This document shows positions 33,701-46,800 of a stretch of DNA of 64,000 nt, piece after piece. Source of the DNA: Paragonimus westermani. Its lineage: Eukaryota > Platyhelminthes > Trematoda > Plagiorchiida > Troglotrematidae. Position 1 is the stretch's first letter. The number at the start of each line of letters is the position of its first letter. Location: positions 122,485 to 186,484 of the forward strand of contig QNGE01000148.1 in assembly GCA_008508345.1 (NCBI GenBank), given 5' to 3'. A program made the position numbers and the translations under genes. The notes under the pieces were generated by a model that saw nothing but the letters and a program-made list of their open reading frames with translations, was not told the origin of the DNA and made no database searches.

Positions 33701-36100
33701 GCGTATAACTGTTGGTCCCGAACGTCAATAGGCTGATGGAGTCACGCAGCGTCTGTCGGTACATTGGACACTGAATAATGAGGATGGATAGAGCAGAGGG
33801 TGTTTACTAATTTTATGTCCAGTTAAACAAAAGACCTCAATTTAGAAAAGACAACCATAGAGACCGGTTTATTATTGGTTGGTTGCATCCATTTCTGTTT
33901 AGCCTGTCAAAGTGAACGAAGCCAAAGGACGTCTGCGCTTAACCACCGCCACTGGTGAGTTGCGCTGCACCATTTGCTGTTCCACCTACACACCATTTAT
34001 CCACTGTGAACACGGAACAGTGGGACCAGAAGGTGTGTGAGTGAGGTCTTTGTGTCCAGCTGTTCAAGCCTAGTTAGCCGAGTGATGGGATTCTGTTAGT
34101 ACTACGATGCTAAAACACATCGAAGTCACGGAAAGCTATGTAGAATAGTAGCGAAGTAAACTGAGGTAGTAAACCAATCAAATTTGCCAGCTCGGAGGTA
34201 AGTGAACTAGACAACACGACAAAATATGCAAAGCAACTTAATGATGATACGAAAAAATGCGATTCACTAATGGGACTTAAAGAGGGATTAGGTACATGAG
34301 AGGAATATTTGGGTGGACAAGCGGTATTACATCACACAATTCAAACCGCCGAGTCGGTCTTTGTGAGGAATGAACACGCATGTTACAACGAGGATTCTAG
34401 AGTGCAGAAAGGAAGAACATTAACAGTCAAGAAATAACTGATAACCTGGGAGCGTAATAATCAAAGTTCTATCATACGGTGTACACACACACACCCATTT
34501 CAACAAACTATACGTTGGATAGTTGTATTGAACCATGTAGCCGTGAATGTTCATATACGATCCACACACATTTCGGGCCATAGTGGACAGCAGTAGTTTC
34601 AGTTAATAGCGTACTACGAGGTATTTTTCTAAACTGCAAAATGCATGAAGCTATCTAAACTTTGACTGTCCTTGCATTACTGTTACCAAGTACACGATGA
34701 TGGCTAAAGCTTTCGAAGGCTTTCAAAACGGTTGGTTTCGTTGTTCGTTGTCAACAAAAGTGAGCTCGTGGACGGTTTTTATGGAAGCGTATTCGATAGT
34801 TTTTAATGAGCAGTTTTCACAAAATCCATGTTTAGTAAAGTTCATGGGTGCAGATGAATAACTTCATTTCTATGACTTATTTAACCTTATCGATGAACAG
34901 CAACAATGTTCATAAACCCGGTTCACTTCCACTACGGTGCACCGGGAGTTACAGATCTTTGGGTGCACATATACTATCGTGGACCATGTCTCTCAGCCGG
35001 TAGAAACACCAGGCTGCTGATCACAAATTCTAAACAACGTTTGATCAGCAGCCCAACTTATAAAGTTTCTGCAATATCTTGCAAATTACAGTTGCTTTAA
35101 GAACGCTGCTGTTGTGTCGCATAATCTAATTATTCATTGACACAAGACAACTTAGGAGTGATGACGTCGACTGCTAGCCACGGGGTATTACGTTTCAGCT
35201 CTTGTTACTTCAACGGTTTTTGTCTTAGGCCCTCCTGATATGAATTGGTCCTTTCCGGTGAAGTTCTAACAAGTAAATGTTGTTCTTCAGTCCGGTTCAC
35301 TGTTTTCTAGCCATGACTATAAACTTTCCTTGGGATCGACGCTGATAACCATCTTTGATTCACTTGGGTCAACAACTATTCAATATATGAGGATTCCGCC
35401 ACTTATCCTACATCTAGCTGTTGCTGCAAAGCATGCGGCTGGGCTGCTTTGACCATGCAACTGTTTAGTCAGTTGTAGCTATCGTTGCACAGATCCAGAG
35501 GAAATTGTTAGGATGGAAGAATATACAGTCACGTGTGTTCACTCTCTCAGTGAACACGAAACAAGCCATGATTAGCCTGAGCTCTCTGGTTGGTCAATCA
35601 GCCAAAGTAAATCCTACGTAGGTCGCGTTTGCTTTTGTTCCCTGTGGACCCAGTGGGTAGCTAAGGCCAACTAGATCTTATAAGAAGAACCTATATATTG
35701 ATGCCTGTGGAGAAATGACTTAAAATTGGTGGAGTCTGGATGTACAACACTGACTACAAGCCGAAAGCAAAGGGAAAATGTTAAATTAACAATGAAAAAC
35801 TTTGAACACTGTCCACAAACAGCCTGACTGCGAAGCAGAAAGTCAGCAACTAAAACGTTTTGATGTAGGTGCTGATATCTTCCACCTAAGTAAATACCTA
35901 ACTGAGTAACCGGTTCTTCAGATAAAATCAAGCAAATTCCTTCGTTCTAAATTTATCAGTCATTTTTGGATTGGTACTTTTCTTTCCTTTGTTTTAAATG
36001 GCACGAAGCTGGTCAGTAACGTCACCTCCTACGAATAAACTGTGATTGTGTTAACTGGATGAACTGAAAGTAATCTGTTCACAACAAACAAACATGACTT
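30748..36100. other. No gene recognised; one short inverted repeat
   Basis: An AC microsatellite of six units lies at 34483-34494. A perfect 12-bp inverted repeat, ggctgctgatca (35012-35023) with tgatcagcagcc (35042-35053), could form a hairpin with an 18-nt loop. ORFs reach only 86 codons, with no recognised domain. No upstream PLE-A coding was found next to 30747. Confidence 0.4.
35012..35053. repeat. 12-bp perfect inverted repeat, 18-nt loop
   Basis: Arms ggctgctgatca and tgatcagcagcc are exact reverse complements. No associated gene is seen and no function is assigned. Confidence 0.6.
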
Positions 36101-36478
36101 GTGACGTGCTATAACTGTACACTTTCACGCACTGTAAACACATTAATCTTAGCTTCATCCAGCATGGTAATAAATATGAGCTGGAAATTTGTCATATGCA
36201 TCTACTTCCTCGGGTTACTCCAGTTTACCATACGTGCAGCCAGCTCAGTTACCAAAAATATCATTCGCACCTACAAGAACCGCTCTTCTTTGTTTGTGAA
36301 TAGCCATCAAAAAAGGGTACTGGCAAACACAACAACTGAAGCATTCCTTTTAGGAGTTTCCATTAAAAAGCGGCGATCAAACCGTTTTGAAGTGATTTAC
36401 GAACGACAGACAACAAGAATATTGGCGCGGCCAAGACAGTTTGTTCAAAACTACGTTGGTCCACTATTAGTTGTGTGA
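36101..36478 (+). CDS. Unrecognised ORF with signal-peptide-like start
   Basis: The open frame has 125 codons. I do not recognise the protein. Starting at the internal Met at 36176 it would be 100 residues and begin MSWKFVICIYFLGLLQFTIR, a hydrophobic stretch followed by AASS, which reads like a signal peptide with cleavage near Ala-Ala. The remainder is basic (many Lys/Arg) and ends GPLLVV. There is no neighbouring exon evidence, no recognisable promoter and no homologue I can name. It is the longest frame outside retroelements on the plus strand and the only one with a secretion-like N-terminus, but chance cannot be excluded. Confidence 0.15.
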   Translation: MTCYNCTLSRTVNTLILASSSMVINMSWKFVICIYFLGLLQFTIRAASSVTKNIIRTYKNRSSLFVNSHQKRVLANTTTEAFLLGVSIKKRRSNRFEVIYERQTTRILARPRQFVQNYVGPLLVV

Positions 36479-38193
36479 ACGGAAGCAAGCAGTATCACAC
36501 ATGTTGCCTGATGTAAAAAAAACTCTACGCTCAAAACTATATACTGGAACACATACGCACAGATGATATCACCTCGATTGGTGATGAAACGTTTGCAATC
36601 TAGATGCCGAGCGATTTATAGCTTGTTCTCACTTCGTTACTGTAGGTGGGCACAGTCCACCTCGGATTGCCAGTTTGCAACGCCTACGATCGTAAGGGCT
36701 CAAAATGGTCTTTGTAGTACTTTTTGATGCTGACCGTCAAACCGACATTGCAGGACTGGTTTCATCCTTGTTTGGACTCACCAGACAGATAGAGATTGCT
36801 TGAATGTGAAATCAAACCGGCTACCTTCTTCGTTACAAGGTGTTATTCTACTCGTTGGACCATCAATTCTATGCATATTGCTTGTAATGGGGGATTTTCT
36901 ACATCCAACAACTGGCAGAACGTTAACCCGTGGATGAAGAACGTTCACTAAGGGCGGAAAATTCAAAGATCTACGAACTTTTGTTTACGGATACAAGGTG
37001 TTAGTTTGAGTCAATTGATTTTGATTGCTTCAACAAAGTAGATGGACCTTGGATCTATCAAAATTAAAGTGACAGGACTCTGAGCACACCTGCTTCTCTG
37101 ATGACATGGTTAATGTTCGAGAAAAACTTCGAAAAATTCATCTAAGTTGTTCGTGTCTTTCGAAATATTGCCGATTCTAGAAAGCACAATTAAGGGGTCA
37201 AACATTTCTCGGCTGTGCCTAAGTAGCCTTCTTGACACTTATGCATGAATTTGTGAACACAATCTGAGGTGGCACATTACATTCAATTCAGCTGCATTAA
37301 ATGCCAGTTTAATGTAGGTTGTGAGTTTTTCGCTTATGTTCTTATGAGGCTACTTCTAGAAAATTGTTCTAAGTAAACTGTTTTTCTGTTTGCAACCACT
37401 TTCTCTTTGGATAACGGTTTTGGCGAGCTGTATTTTCCCGAAAGATTTATGATTACTGGCTTTAAAACGAACGAGATCAGGTCCAGCTATTTTGTAAAAA
37501 CTGTCCTGGGCACAGATTGGGCTTGTTCGCATGAACACCGTGTCACATGAAGCTGATGACACGGACGTGGACTTATGTATAGTTTCTGTTTGGGGGTCTT
37601 AAGAGATGGAAACCACTACACAATAACACGCAGCAATGGATTATAGGGAAGTGTGAGCGCTATCTGTCGTAGGCGAACCCTGTAACCGTTAATGAATTGG
37701 TCATAACTGCAAGAACTCGGCCACGGCGTGTGTTGATTGTGTTTTACTGATACACTAGAATGGGGTATGTTGCTCCATTCTTTACTTAAGGATGGCTACT
37801 AACGATGGTAACGTTCTTTTTTATCCCATCTCTCCGGCAATCATAATATCGTGAAATGTAAAGTGCTTACCGGTGTAAAACCTACCAGTTCGCTTTTTTT
37901 CTCTGGTTTCCATTTCGAGCCGGCTTTAACGAAACTGATATTGAACATAATGCATCATCACTGTATGGTAATTGTGCGGTTATAACAAGCCATTAGTAAA
38001 ACCTACTCGATGGAGAGCTTCTATTTGGATGGTTACTTCGCGTTATATCAACGGTTTCCGCAGAGTAGAGATTTCATATTCGTGTCAGTAGGGTTCTATT
38101 ATTAATAATGTTAAGTCCTACCAACTAAGAAGAAACACATCTACGTAGAAAAACTTTTTCCATCTAGAGGAACATGTTTGTTGTTGGTTAGGT
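36479..38193. other. No gene recognised
   Basis: Short ORFs only (up to 68 codons). Ordinary AT-rich sequence up to the PLE insertion. Confidence 0.45.
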
Positions 38194-38278
38194 AATACTG
38201 CGTTAAATATCCGTACCAAATTTCGTTGAACATTTTGGGCTTCGTGTTTAACACGTTATTGATAAACAGGTGGAGAAT

Positions 38279-38375
38279 AAGAAGTCAGTTGTGCGAACAG
38301 CTGCTTTCGGTAATCCTCATCGGACCTTTACCGATGAGAATCACCGAAAACAGCTGTTCGCACAACTGACTTCTT
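38279..38375. repeat. 45-bp inverted repeat at PLE-B 5' end
   Basis: Arms 38279-38323 and 38331-38375 are reverse complements with three transition mismatches and a 7-nt loop. They are the inverted and direct copies of the pLTR meeting head to head. The near identity suggests they formed in one insertion event. Confidence 0.9.
38331..38364 (+). ncRNA. Hammerhead-like remnant in PLE-B 5' pLTR
   Basis: Reads CCGAUGA, G-AAUCAC-C, GAAA and the palindromic AACAGCUGUU followed by C and GCACAA. The inverted arm on the other strand gives the better stem II, GG-AUUA-CC. The core U4 is C in all three copies here, which should abolish or strongly reduce cleavage. The 5' strand of stem I is missing because of the inverted junction. 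Confidence 0.4.
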
Positions 38376-38402
38376 GTGAATTCCCTGGGAATCTGAAAAC
38401 GA

Positions 38403-40494
38403 TTGAAACAGTCAAAGGATCCAACGCTGGTGAAACGACTTAACGGGTTAGTGAAGTATAACATCGAGATCGGAGAAGTAAATGCTGTTGTGCGATTTCC
38501 CAGTGAGTGTAGTAGTAAGAAAGAATTTCCGAAGTTTTACCGGAATACTCTACGTCGTTGCAACATACATCCCGCTGGCAAGTCGCTTCAGCATCATACC
38601 AGGAACAAAGGAGACTTATGTATAGCAAAGATCCATGAATTAACCCGTAATCAGTCTCAAAGTGTGGAGGCTGTCAAATCACTCCCGTAAGAGGAGATGA
38701 ACGTGTCTGAGCAGTATTTCCAGTTGAAAGTACAACGGCGAGTGGGGAAGAACAGAAGTAATTTTATTACTGGATTGAACCCCGTCAAACCACAAGCTCA
38801 GCTCCCCAGCTATCTAGAGGGGCACGTTCACAACTATACGTCTCTCATTTTAAATCAAACAATGTTAGAAATGCTATCGTTAAGGCCCGACTTTTGCTGT
38901 CCGAGATCTAAATGTAACCGACTAGACTGTGAAGTTCAGTTTGAAAACCTGCGCCAAAAACTGGGTGAACTCGTCCCATCTTCAGAAGTTAGTGCGGAAC
39001 ACTGCAAATTTACTCTCGTGAATACATGCTGTAAATATGTGAATAGCAAGGTGCCGAATTGCAGTCTATTGAAACAGGAACATTTAGATGCCGTTACGAG
39101 CTAATACGAACAGCGAGACCAGGTAAAGTTTCCGGTATGTTCTATTAGACAAAACCAATTACGTTGAAAAAATGTCAGCTATATTGTCTGACAGATCAAA
39201 GTTTGATAAGACGAAAAGTGATAAGGGTATAACAACAGCCATAGAGAAGAAACTATCCAAATTACTCCGTGATATGAAACAATCAGATGTGATTGACGCA
39301 CACACCTTTGAACGTATCAGACCAAAAGGTACGGTCATTCCACGCCTCTATGGTCTCCCTAAGGTTCACAAAGATGGAGTGCCCTTTAGACGGATTCTCG
39401 ACATGTACAATTCTCTGTATCACGCTTTAACTCAGTGGCTGGTGGAGCTACTGGCGTAGCAATGGGCTTCCCGTTAGATCCACTGGTTGAAGATATATTC
39501 ATGGCCAAACTAGGGACCAATGAACTACGTCAGGTCGTCCATAATTGCTGTCTCTATAGACGCTATGTGGACGATGTATTTTGCCTAATAAAAGTTAAAG
39601 ACGATAAACGGTCTTTATTGGCTTATTTCAATCGTGCGCACCCCGAAATCGCTTGCATCATTGAACTAGAGATGAACAACCAACTATCATGCCTAGATGT
39701 CACTATGCTTCGTAGAAATGACGGATAAATTCAATGGTCAGTTCATAGGAAATAAAGATGGACTGGCCAGCGAACACATTTTTCAACTTTGTTCCGTTGA
39801 AATGTAAGCGAAATTTGCTTTGTTGTTCGACAAACAGAGGGCAAATGATATGCAGACCAGACACCTTGTCCGATGAACTCCAGCAAGTTCAAGATGTGCT
39901 GAGTCCAAATGGATATCCCCAGCGATCCCTAGGCAGAAACATGCAACCAAAAATGAAGCACAAATTTATCCAGACAGTGAATAAAAACTCGCTTTTATCA
40001 CTCTATCATACAAGCGTGAAGTTATCAGTGAAATTATCACCCGCCGAGTTTTTAATGTTGTTGGGAAGGCCTATCCAGCAGCAAGATTCATCTTATCGTT
40101 CAATACCTGCCCGGTACTTGTGTCGCACCCCAAAGATAGTTAGCCTAGTTTTCCCTCGTCCTTTTGTGTTCATTATCTCACCCGTTGTTGTCAAACAGGT
40201 TGGGTCAGGAAAACCACAAGACAGCTATCGGAAGGGATCCGTGAACATCTTCCGAAATGACTTCGAAGCGGTTCGATAAAGACTATTTCCAGTGCAATTG
40301 GTTCTCACTTAACTGACACTGGTCATCAAACTGAACCAGATGAAGCCTTCCTAGTTATCAACAGGGCTCGTCAAGCTCACTCCACAGCTGTCAGGTTGCG
40401 ATTGTTATCGACAGCTGAGGCTATTGCCATCAGACTCTACAACCCCTGTCTGTGTGCCCAGAAACAGTTTGTGAAAACCCTACATATCCCTTGA
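38403..40494 (+). pseudogene. PLE-B protein: N-terminal domain, RT, GIY-YIG endonuclease
   Basis: Broken into at least five frames. The N-terminal PLE region includes FCCPRSKCNRLDCEVQFENL (about 38890-38950). Then come LLDKTNYVEKMSAILSDRSK, PRLYGLPKVHKDGVPFRRIL (the RT motif with conserved LPK-H-K), GVAMGFPLDPLVEDIFMAKL and RRYVDDVFCL with the two catalytic Asp. LSCLDVTMLRR and SDELQQVQ...LSPNGYP follow in the linker. The GIY-YIG end appears as TTRQLSEGIREHLPKWL, then DTGHQ and EAIAIRLYNPCLCAQK, with a stop at 40492. The piece between HALTQWLVELL and GVAMG, about 39440-39460, is far too short: the RT motif carrying the first catalytic Asp is deleted. The protein cannot be active. Confidence 0.88.
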
Positions 40495-40702
40495 CCAACC
40501 ATTCCAGAACTACTTGAGACTCAAGCAAACATAAACCACTTGACACCGACGACTGCATGTCTTACGGCCGGCAAGAGTAACAGGGTAACACATTCATTAA
40601 CACTCCCTCCAATAGACTGTCATAAGCCCCACGTCTATGATCCTAATGACCTATTTGACTTGCTCTAATTTATCCTATATAAAACGCATCTACCTTATGT
40701 AA

Positions 40703-40747
40703 TTGTGAAAGCCCGATGAGAATGATTGAAAACAGCTGTTCGTACAA
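40703..40747 (+). ncRNA. Hammerhead-like motif in PLE-B 3' pLTR
   Basis: Reads UUGU-GAAA-GC, CCGAUGA, GAAUGAUU, GAAA, then AACAGCUGUU, C and GUACAA. Stem I pairs GC with GU and, beyond a four-base bulge, UUGU with ACAA. Stem III is the palindrome (A-U, A-U, C-G closing AGCU). Core base U4 is C, so it is probably inactive. The architecture nevertheless matches the family A motif. Confidence 0.45.
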
Positions 40748-40859
40748 GTGACTTATGAATTCCAAAGGATTCTGGGAAAGACTGAAAATAACACAAACGT
40801 AGAATATTACAGCCTGCTTCTAACGTTGCTATTCTTAATCTGTTTATCAATACTGCGTT

Positions 40860-43800
40860 GATTTTATGGTTGAAGCAGTCACTCCAATATCTTCATATTA
40901 CACGTCTTGCTGGGAAGAATAAGCATGCCAATTGAATTATTGGATAGGAAAAATGCCAGCTGTCGTCCACTCAAGTAACTACGTAGGCGACATACATAAA
41001 AACCAACCAAGTACGTGGTTCATTAAAAAGTAATTGGCCAGCTTCTGGATCCTTTTCGTTGCTCCTTACCCTCACGATCGTTTTCAGTATTTACAATCGT
41101 GAATAATTATGCAAATCTGAATCAAATCATCTCTTAGTCAACCTGTAGTTAAAGGAATCCATACACATCGACAGGGTGGATATAAACCAAATTTAGCTCT
41201 TCACAAAAATCACCAGCAAGCGGATGTTACAGGATATCTTGCAAGAAACATTCACAACAGCATTCAATTTGGATTAAACCGAAGCAACTTGTGATGACAG
41301 GACATTCAGCCAAATAAGTCAGGGTGTTTTTTACGGGATTATGGAAGCGAAACCTAAAATGGGTGAAGTTCACACGACAGTACCGATCTGACGGTATTGA
41401 CAATTTGTACGTTTGAAGTTGTTGGTATCACAATAACGACCTGTTTTCGTTATTGTCACTCACATTTCCTGGCTGATCGTGTTGCTATGTGCTCAATCTA
41501 TACAACTGTTGCAGTATCTAGAAGGTGCTGGATTCTATACATGGATTAATCTCAGCCTTACCCTGGTCGCAGTCCTCTAGAAGCCCACAGTTTACAAGTA
41601 TCTCACCGTCCTGGGAGACGTTCCTTCATACTGTCTGGTATCAGGTAGCTGATGTGTAAGATGTTTATTCAGATAACGAGGAATTTGGCCCATATGTTCT
41701 TTCCAATTTCCATGAAATTGTTTCAGAAAGGACGTTTATGGTATACTACTGAGAGAGCATAGGTAATCGGTTGAACAAACGACTACAATTTAGATGCTCG
41801 TAAGCAAGCTGATGTTAACGGATTATTCGCTGTTCGCGTTATCAACAAGTGAACGTGGCACGCCAAAGTCTGAATGGTTCATTAAATGTAGTACTTGGAG
41901 TTCAGAGATAAACACTCACTTTATTCGCTCGCGGTTATATACGTTAATCTGTGCACGCAGTCATAACATGCACGGTCAACTGGGTGGTCATTTTATTTTA
42001 GACGAGCCGTAAATTTTCGTTATAGAATTATCCGCCCCATTGTTGAAGATGATCAATGTTCACTAAGTCATTCTTCGTAGACGCGATTGCGTTTTCTACA
42101 GAGGTCCACGGATTCCTGCTATTATACAAGTTGAGTTAATTGTGTTTTGTTGGTTTGATCTTGCTTGATTGGAAGGTTTCGTTTGCACTGAGATGGCAAA
42201 GTTTCAGTAGTGGTTTTATTTCTGAAATATGAGAAGAGCTTCCAATTAATTTCAGCTTGTTAAATCAAACTATGTCTCGAAATGACACCATAGTTGAACT
42301 CCGACTGTCACTGTATGCACTTTTGTGCATATTAGTATGCCAGGTTTTCGAAAAGAACATCTCTCTGACTGTCAACTGACGTCATTCTTATAGATGGCTA
42401 ACAAAAATATTTCCTCCAATAAAACCTAACTGACGGCCGCTGTTAACGAGACGGGTAGATTTGCTGATATCTTCACATTACATGTGTGCGCTTATCAGCC
42501 GGCCAAACTTTTGTACGTTTTGGTCCGGTCTGCGGCCTACGGTTGCAAAGCACTATGCACTAAAACCACGCATACAGCCATGGCAACATTGAAACGAGTA
42601 GATTGTCGACGTCAGCTGATAAGTGAGGGACTCTTAACCCTCCTGCCTCGTTCTAATGAGCTGGAATATGCTGCAAACATTTGAGGCTCTATAGTTCTAC
42701 ACGAAGTCTATATCAGATGGGTCCAAACGAAAGCGAAAACAGTCATAAAATGTCCATTCCAGTGTCGACAAATTAAACACTGTGGCTGTAGCCAACTCAA
42801 GATGGCTGTCTGAAACTAGGTGCGTTCATCCACAATGCCAATGGAGATGAAGCTATGTAACAGTTACATCTCGCCTTATACTGGCTTGGATGTCGATTGT
42901 ACGAGCATTTCTCGCGGTACTCGCTATCGGCGTCCGTCATTGTTGGTTGCGCTGTTCCATTCTTTTCGGTGGATTTACTGCGATGCACAGTTATGGTCTT
43001 TCTGATCAATAGTAACCGATATGACGGCAAACCGAACAATGAAGTCAAGTAAATAAAATGAAGGGGTGAATTTTCAGTTTTTTTAACATACGCATCTCCA
43101 GAAAATGAATGACAATTAAGTAAGCGTACATCTGTTGCAAAGTTTTTCGTATGTCAGCGGAACTGAAGCACAGGTCACAATCACCACCAGTTATGAAAAG
43201 TCTTCTTTAATTTGGTTTTAAGATTAAATCAACTTTGATATAGATGGGTTGGCGTAGAAATTAAGCCAAATGAGAAATAAAAATTAATAGGACAAAGTAC
43301 GTGTAAACAAGTATGTGTATAGGGACCTGATAACAGACGTAGAAACACACGAGGAGGGTTCTAAATGGAAGGTGTGGATTGTGTTCGACAGGATTTTTAC
43401 CCAAACGTTTTTACACATTTTGAAATTATGAAGAACACTGAAACAAACCAAGTGTTTACGTGGGATACCACTACCATGAGACAGATGTTTTGAGAATCTG
43501 GCAAAATGGTCGGGGTCCTTTGAAAACTAGGTAAAAACAACAGGTGGGCAATACATCCAGCCGGAGAGCATACAAACCTTGATGCAAGTGGTGGGGAATG
43601 GAGAAAGAAATTGATCGCCGGACACGAAATAAAAGCCTTCAAACTGTGAAGAAAGAATCAGCAAAATATGACCATATCATGTTGTCACTCAAAGAAGTTC
43701 CAGGATATTTGACAGAAGACAATCGGTATAAAGGTCAAGATATAAAGAAAAGAGTATGTCAGGAAACGTTTCTCAGATAGATTTCTCTTTATACGAGAAA

Positions 43801-46800
43801 CAAAATGTCAACAGGATTGGATGCGTTAAGAGATAAACTGCGTGGTTCTGACAAACATATTAGTTCGAATAACTTGTTTAGCAGGCATCAGAAGAACCTC
43901 TAGTTGGGTGCATTTTACCCAGCACAACATGTGCTGCTCGTGTGATTACAAATGTTTGACTGTCTACTCGCACCAGCGCAATATAAGGTGAGAATTAGAA
44001 AGGGGGCAAGATTGTGTTCTGTAGAATACCGGAGGAGGTGATGAGTGGCGATGAAGCCTGACCACTGAATTGAGTAGGCTGAAATGGATTTGTAAGGTAA
44101 TCACGTAAAACCTTGATAGCTGAAGTTCGAATTTTAGTCTTTTTCAGAACATGTGCGCACAAACGACTCTTGAATTTTTAACAGTCAACGACAGAATGGG
44201 ATGAACTAAACATCCGAGAGCATCTAACGTTGAGCGTGGACGGCGATGGACGAACTGACTAGAATCCGTGATGTCAACTTGAGCATCTTTGCAAGCAAGA
44301 ATGATTTTCCCAACAATCTGCTGTGCTACAGACGTGCAAGTTGACGTTTCTGCTGTTGTTGATCAGGAATATTCCAGAGAAATTTGAGTAGAAAACTGAC
44401 GAAAAATACAGGGTTGATCTTTGCAAACCGAATTGATGTATGAAGCTAAGGTGACCGATAAGTAGCCTGTATGATGCTAGAGCGAAATGCAAATATTTAT
44501 AGTGGGTAAGTGAAAATAAACATTACCATAAAAAACGAAATGTTGCGTCTGTTTCAATGGTAGTTTTTCAAAGAAACGTTAACCCGTATAACTTCACAGT
44601 TTAACTTTCTTCCTTCCATACTGTATTCATTCAGGCAAATATGTGATGTCGGTCAGGTTTCGTGGAAGAAAATAAGACAAGTAACCATAATAGTACTTCA
44701 AGATTATAGAATTAGAAGAGAATTTCCAACCTAACTTCATTGTGATTCTGGGCCGCGGTTGGCACTAACAGAAGGTTCACGAAACGGAACACTCATTAGA
44801 CCCCTTAGAGCTTTGTCGTAAAACTATTTTCATAAATTACTCCACGAATAGTCAACAGAATTTTCCATCTTGTTTTAAAAAATTGGTTTACATAAGACTG
44901 CTGCCAACTGGGAAAACTTGTGGATTCGAGAGAAAGCCCATCGTTTGGTATTAACAAAGCCAATTTGAGTATTCATTCCTGTTGAAGTAAATGAATTATT
45001 TTGAGGTTTTTCAATGGTTGTGTCGTACTCGCTGTTCCAAATCAGAATGAGATTCAGCAGTCCTTCAGTTTAACGATACAATCTGAGTGTGGCATGTTTT
45101 TCACATCGAGGAGAACATAACAATGTGACCCTAACAGTCCCACCTTTAGTGGAGGCGGATGTTGACACGAATCTGATTTGGTTCAAGCACTGAGAAGTCA
45201 GACAACTATGCAGAAACTGTTTGCTTTTGGATCGCCTCTTTTTTTTCTCTGAAACTTTTGTCACATGTAGCATACTAGTAAATTTTGGTCAGAGCAAAAT
45301 AACGGCATTTAGAATAGAGAAAAATGAATTTATATACTGACAGATTGATGGCATCACTGTTCATAAACTGCGGGGAAACGTTTTCATGTAGGAAATTATA
45401 CATTGGATTGATCGGAAAAGAGACTGGCGTTGCACGATATGTGCCCAAGGGACTTTCACTACTTCCCTGCTGGTGTTTCTCGAAGCTGATTGAATTGAGG
45501 AAATTCTCAACCCATCTTCAGTTACAAATGTTTCGAAGTCAAGTAATTGTTCCAACTTTACAAATGTAACGTCAAAGTCCCGAACAGCTTCGTTTGATTG
45601 CACAAAATGGAGTGAAAGTGTCCGGTTAAAACCGTCTGTTCATATCGTAACAAACGCCACATTCGGCCAAGAAAAATGAGTTGCTTCTATGTTGCGTCAT
45701 CAGATGATGAATATAATCGGCAGTCCTGGCTGTTTATAGATGTTCTTTGTTTCTTTTTACCCACTTAGGCTAGTGTAAGACAGCCCTGGTACGGTGATAT
45801 TGCTCGGTTTCTTAAGATGTCTCTTGATCACACTTCTATCCATAGATTGCATTTGCCTTGGTGAAGTGCATTCGCTTGTGGTTGACCATGGTTTCTTGGA
45901 ACCAGAACCGTTATAGACAGCATTTTTTTGAGGTAGAGGATGTGTGGACAGCAGATGACTAGTGAAGACAAGTTGTCTCCTCTGAAATTGTTAGTGTAAA
46001 AATACGATTTTCTTGAGACACATTGGACGAGGATTGTTTCGTACATTAATCCTGTTGAATTCCTCTTCAAATTGTTCCCAGAAGATGATCGTTTAGAATG
46101 TCCAGTTCCGTTGAGATACTTCATCACCTGACTGGCATTCCCGGAGAAAAGACTTGACCATGAGGGTCAGATGGTACATTGTTGACTGAAGACTGCATTC
46201 TTTCGGTAGGTGTCACTTTTGTGAGATTAATTCATTCTATTATGCATTTCACTGACTGGGCTTGATAATCAATCACTAATGTTACCTGCCAACGTGTAAC
46301 CTACGTTTATTCCACCGAGTCTTTTGTATGGATGCGCTCACTCTTAGAAGAATATCACCATAGTTCCACAAAAAGCTATATTATTCGGTTTGCTCCCATA
46401 AACTGGCCGCAAACGTACAGACTAAGTTCAGACTAGTTGCACTGCCTACCAAATCCCCAAAACCCAATGAATAACAAGGCAACTGTTTCTTCATTTTGTG
46501 CAGAATCCTAATTCCTCATGTCCTTCTGTCAAAAAATTTTCCTGCTAAAGACCTGATTGTCCTTACACTACTACTAAAGAAAATTTCCATCATCGATTGC
46601 TATATTTTTCTATCATATGTTCTCATAGAAACACACTAAGGAACACGGAAGAAAAATAGCCATGATAATGCCTGGAGAAGTTGATTTAAATAGGTCTATT
46701 TTCCGGGTCTAATTTCCCAGTGACTAAGAATAGGAACTGACTGCACACTTTTGTAATAGTTTGAGCGTCATAGTATAATTCAACGCGTTTATGTAAATGG

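Larger units (their letters stand above)
38205..40848 (+). mobile_element. Penelope-like element family B, near complete but dead
   Basis: A 2.64-kb plus-strand PLE between 11-bp direct repeats. From the left: an inverted (minus) pLTR piece (38205-38323), a 7-bp gap, the plus-strand pLTR (from 38331), a decayed coding region with N-terminal domain, RT and GIY-YIG (38403-40494), and a 3' pLTR (about 40700-40848) ending gtttatca. The pLTR copies share the ccgatgag...gaaaacagctgttcg segment. The inverted plus direct pLTR layout is a known PLE insertion structure. The body has several frameshifts and stops and an internal RT deletion. Confidence 0.88.
38194..40859. repeat. 11-bp target-site duplication around PLE-B
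   Basis: The sequence aatactgcgtt occurs at 38194-38204 and at 40849-40859, exactly at the two outer ends of the PLE. It defines the inserted segment as 38205-40848. Confidence 0.75.

Noticed and set aside
44000..44170. Possible further SINE relic with a gttcgaatt B-box-like string
   Set aside because: Only the B-box-like string and a loose gaggtgatgag match; too little to separate from chance.
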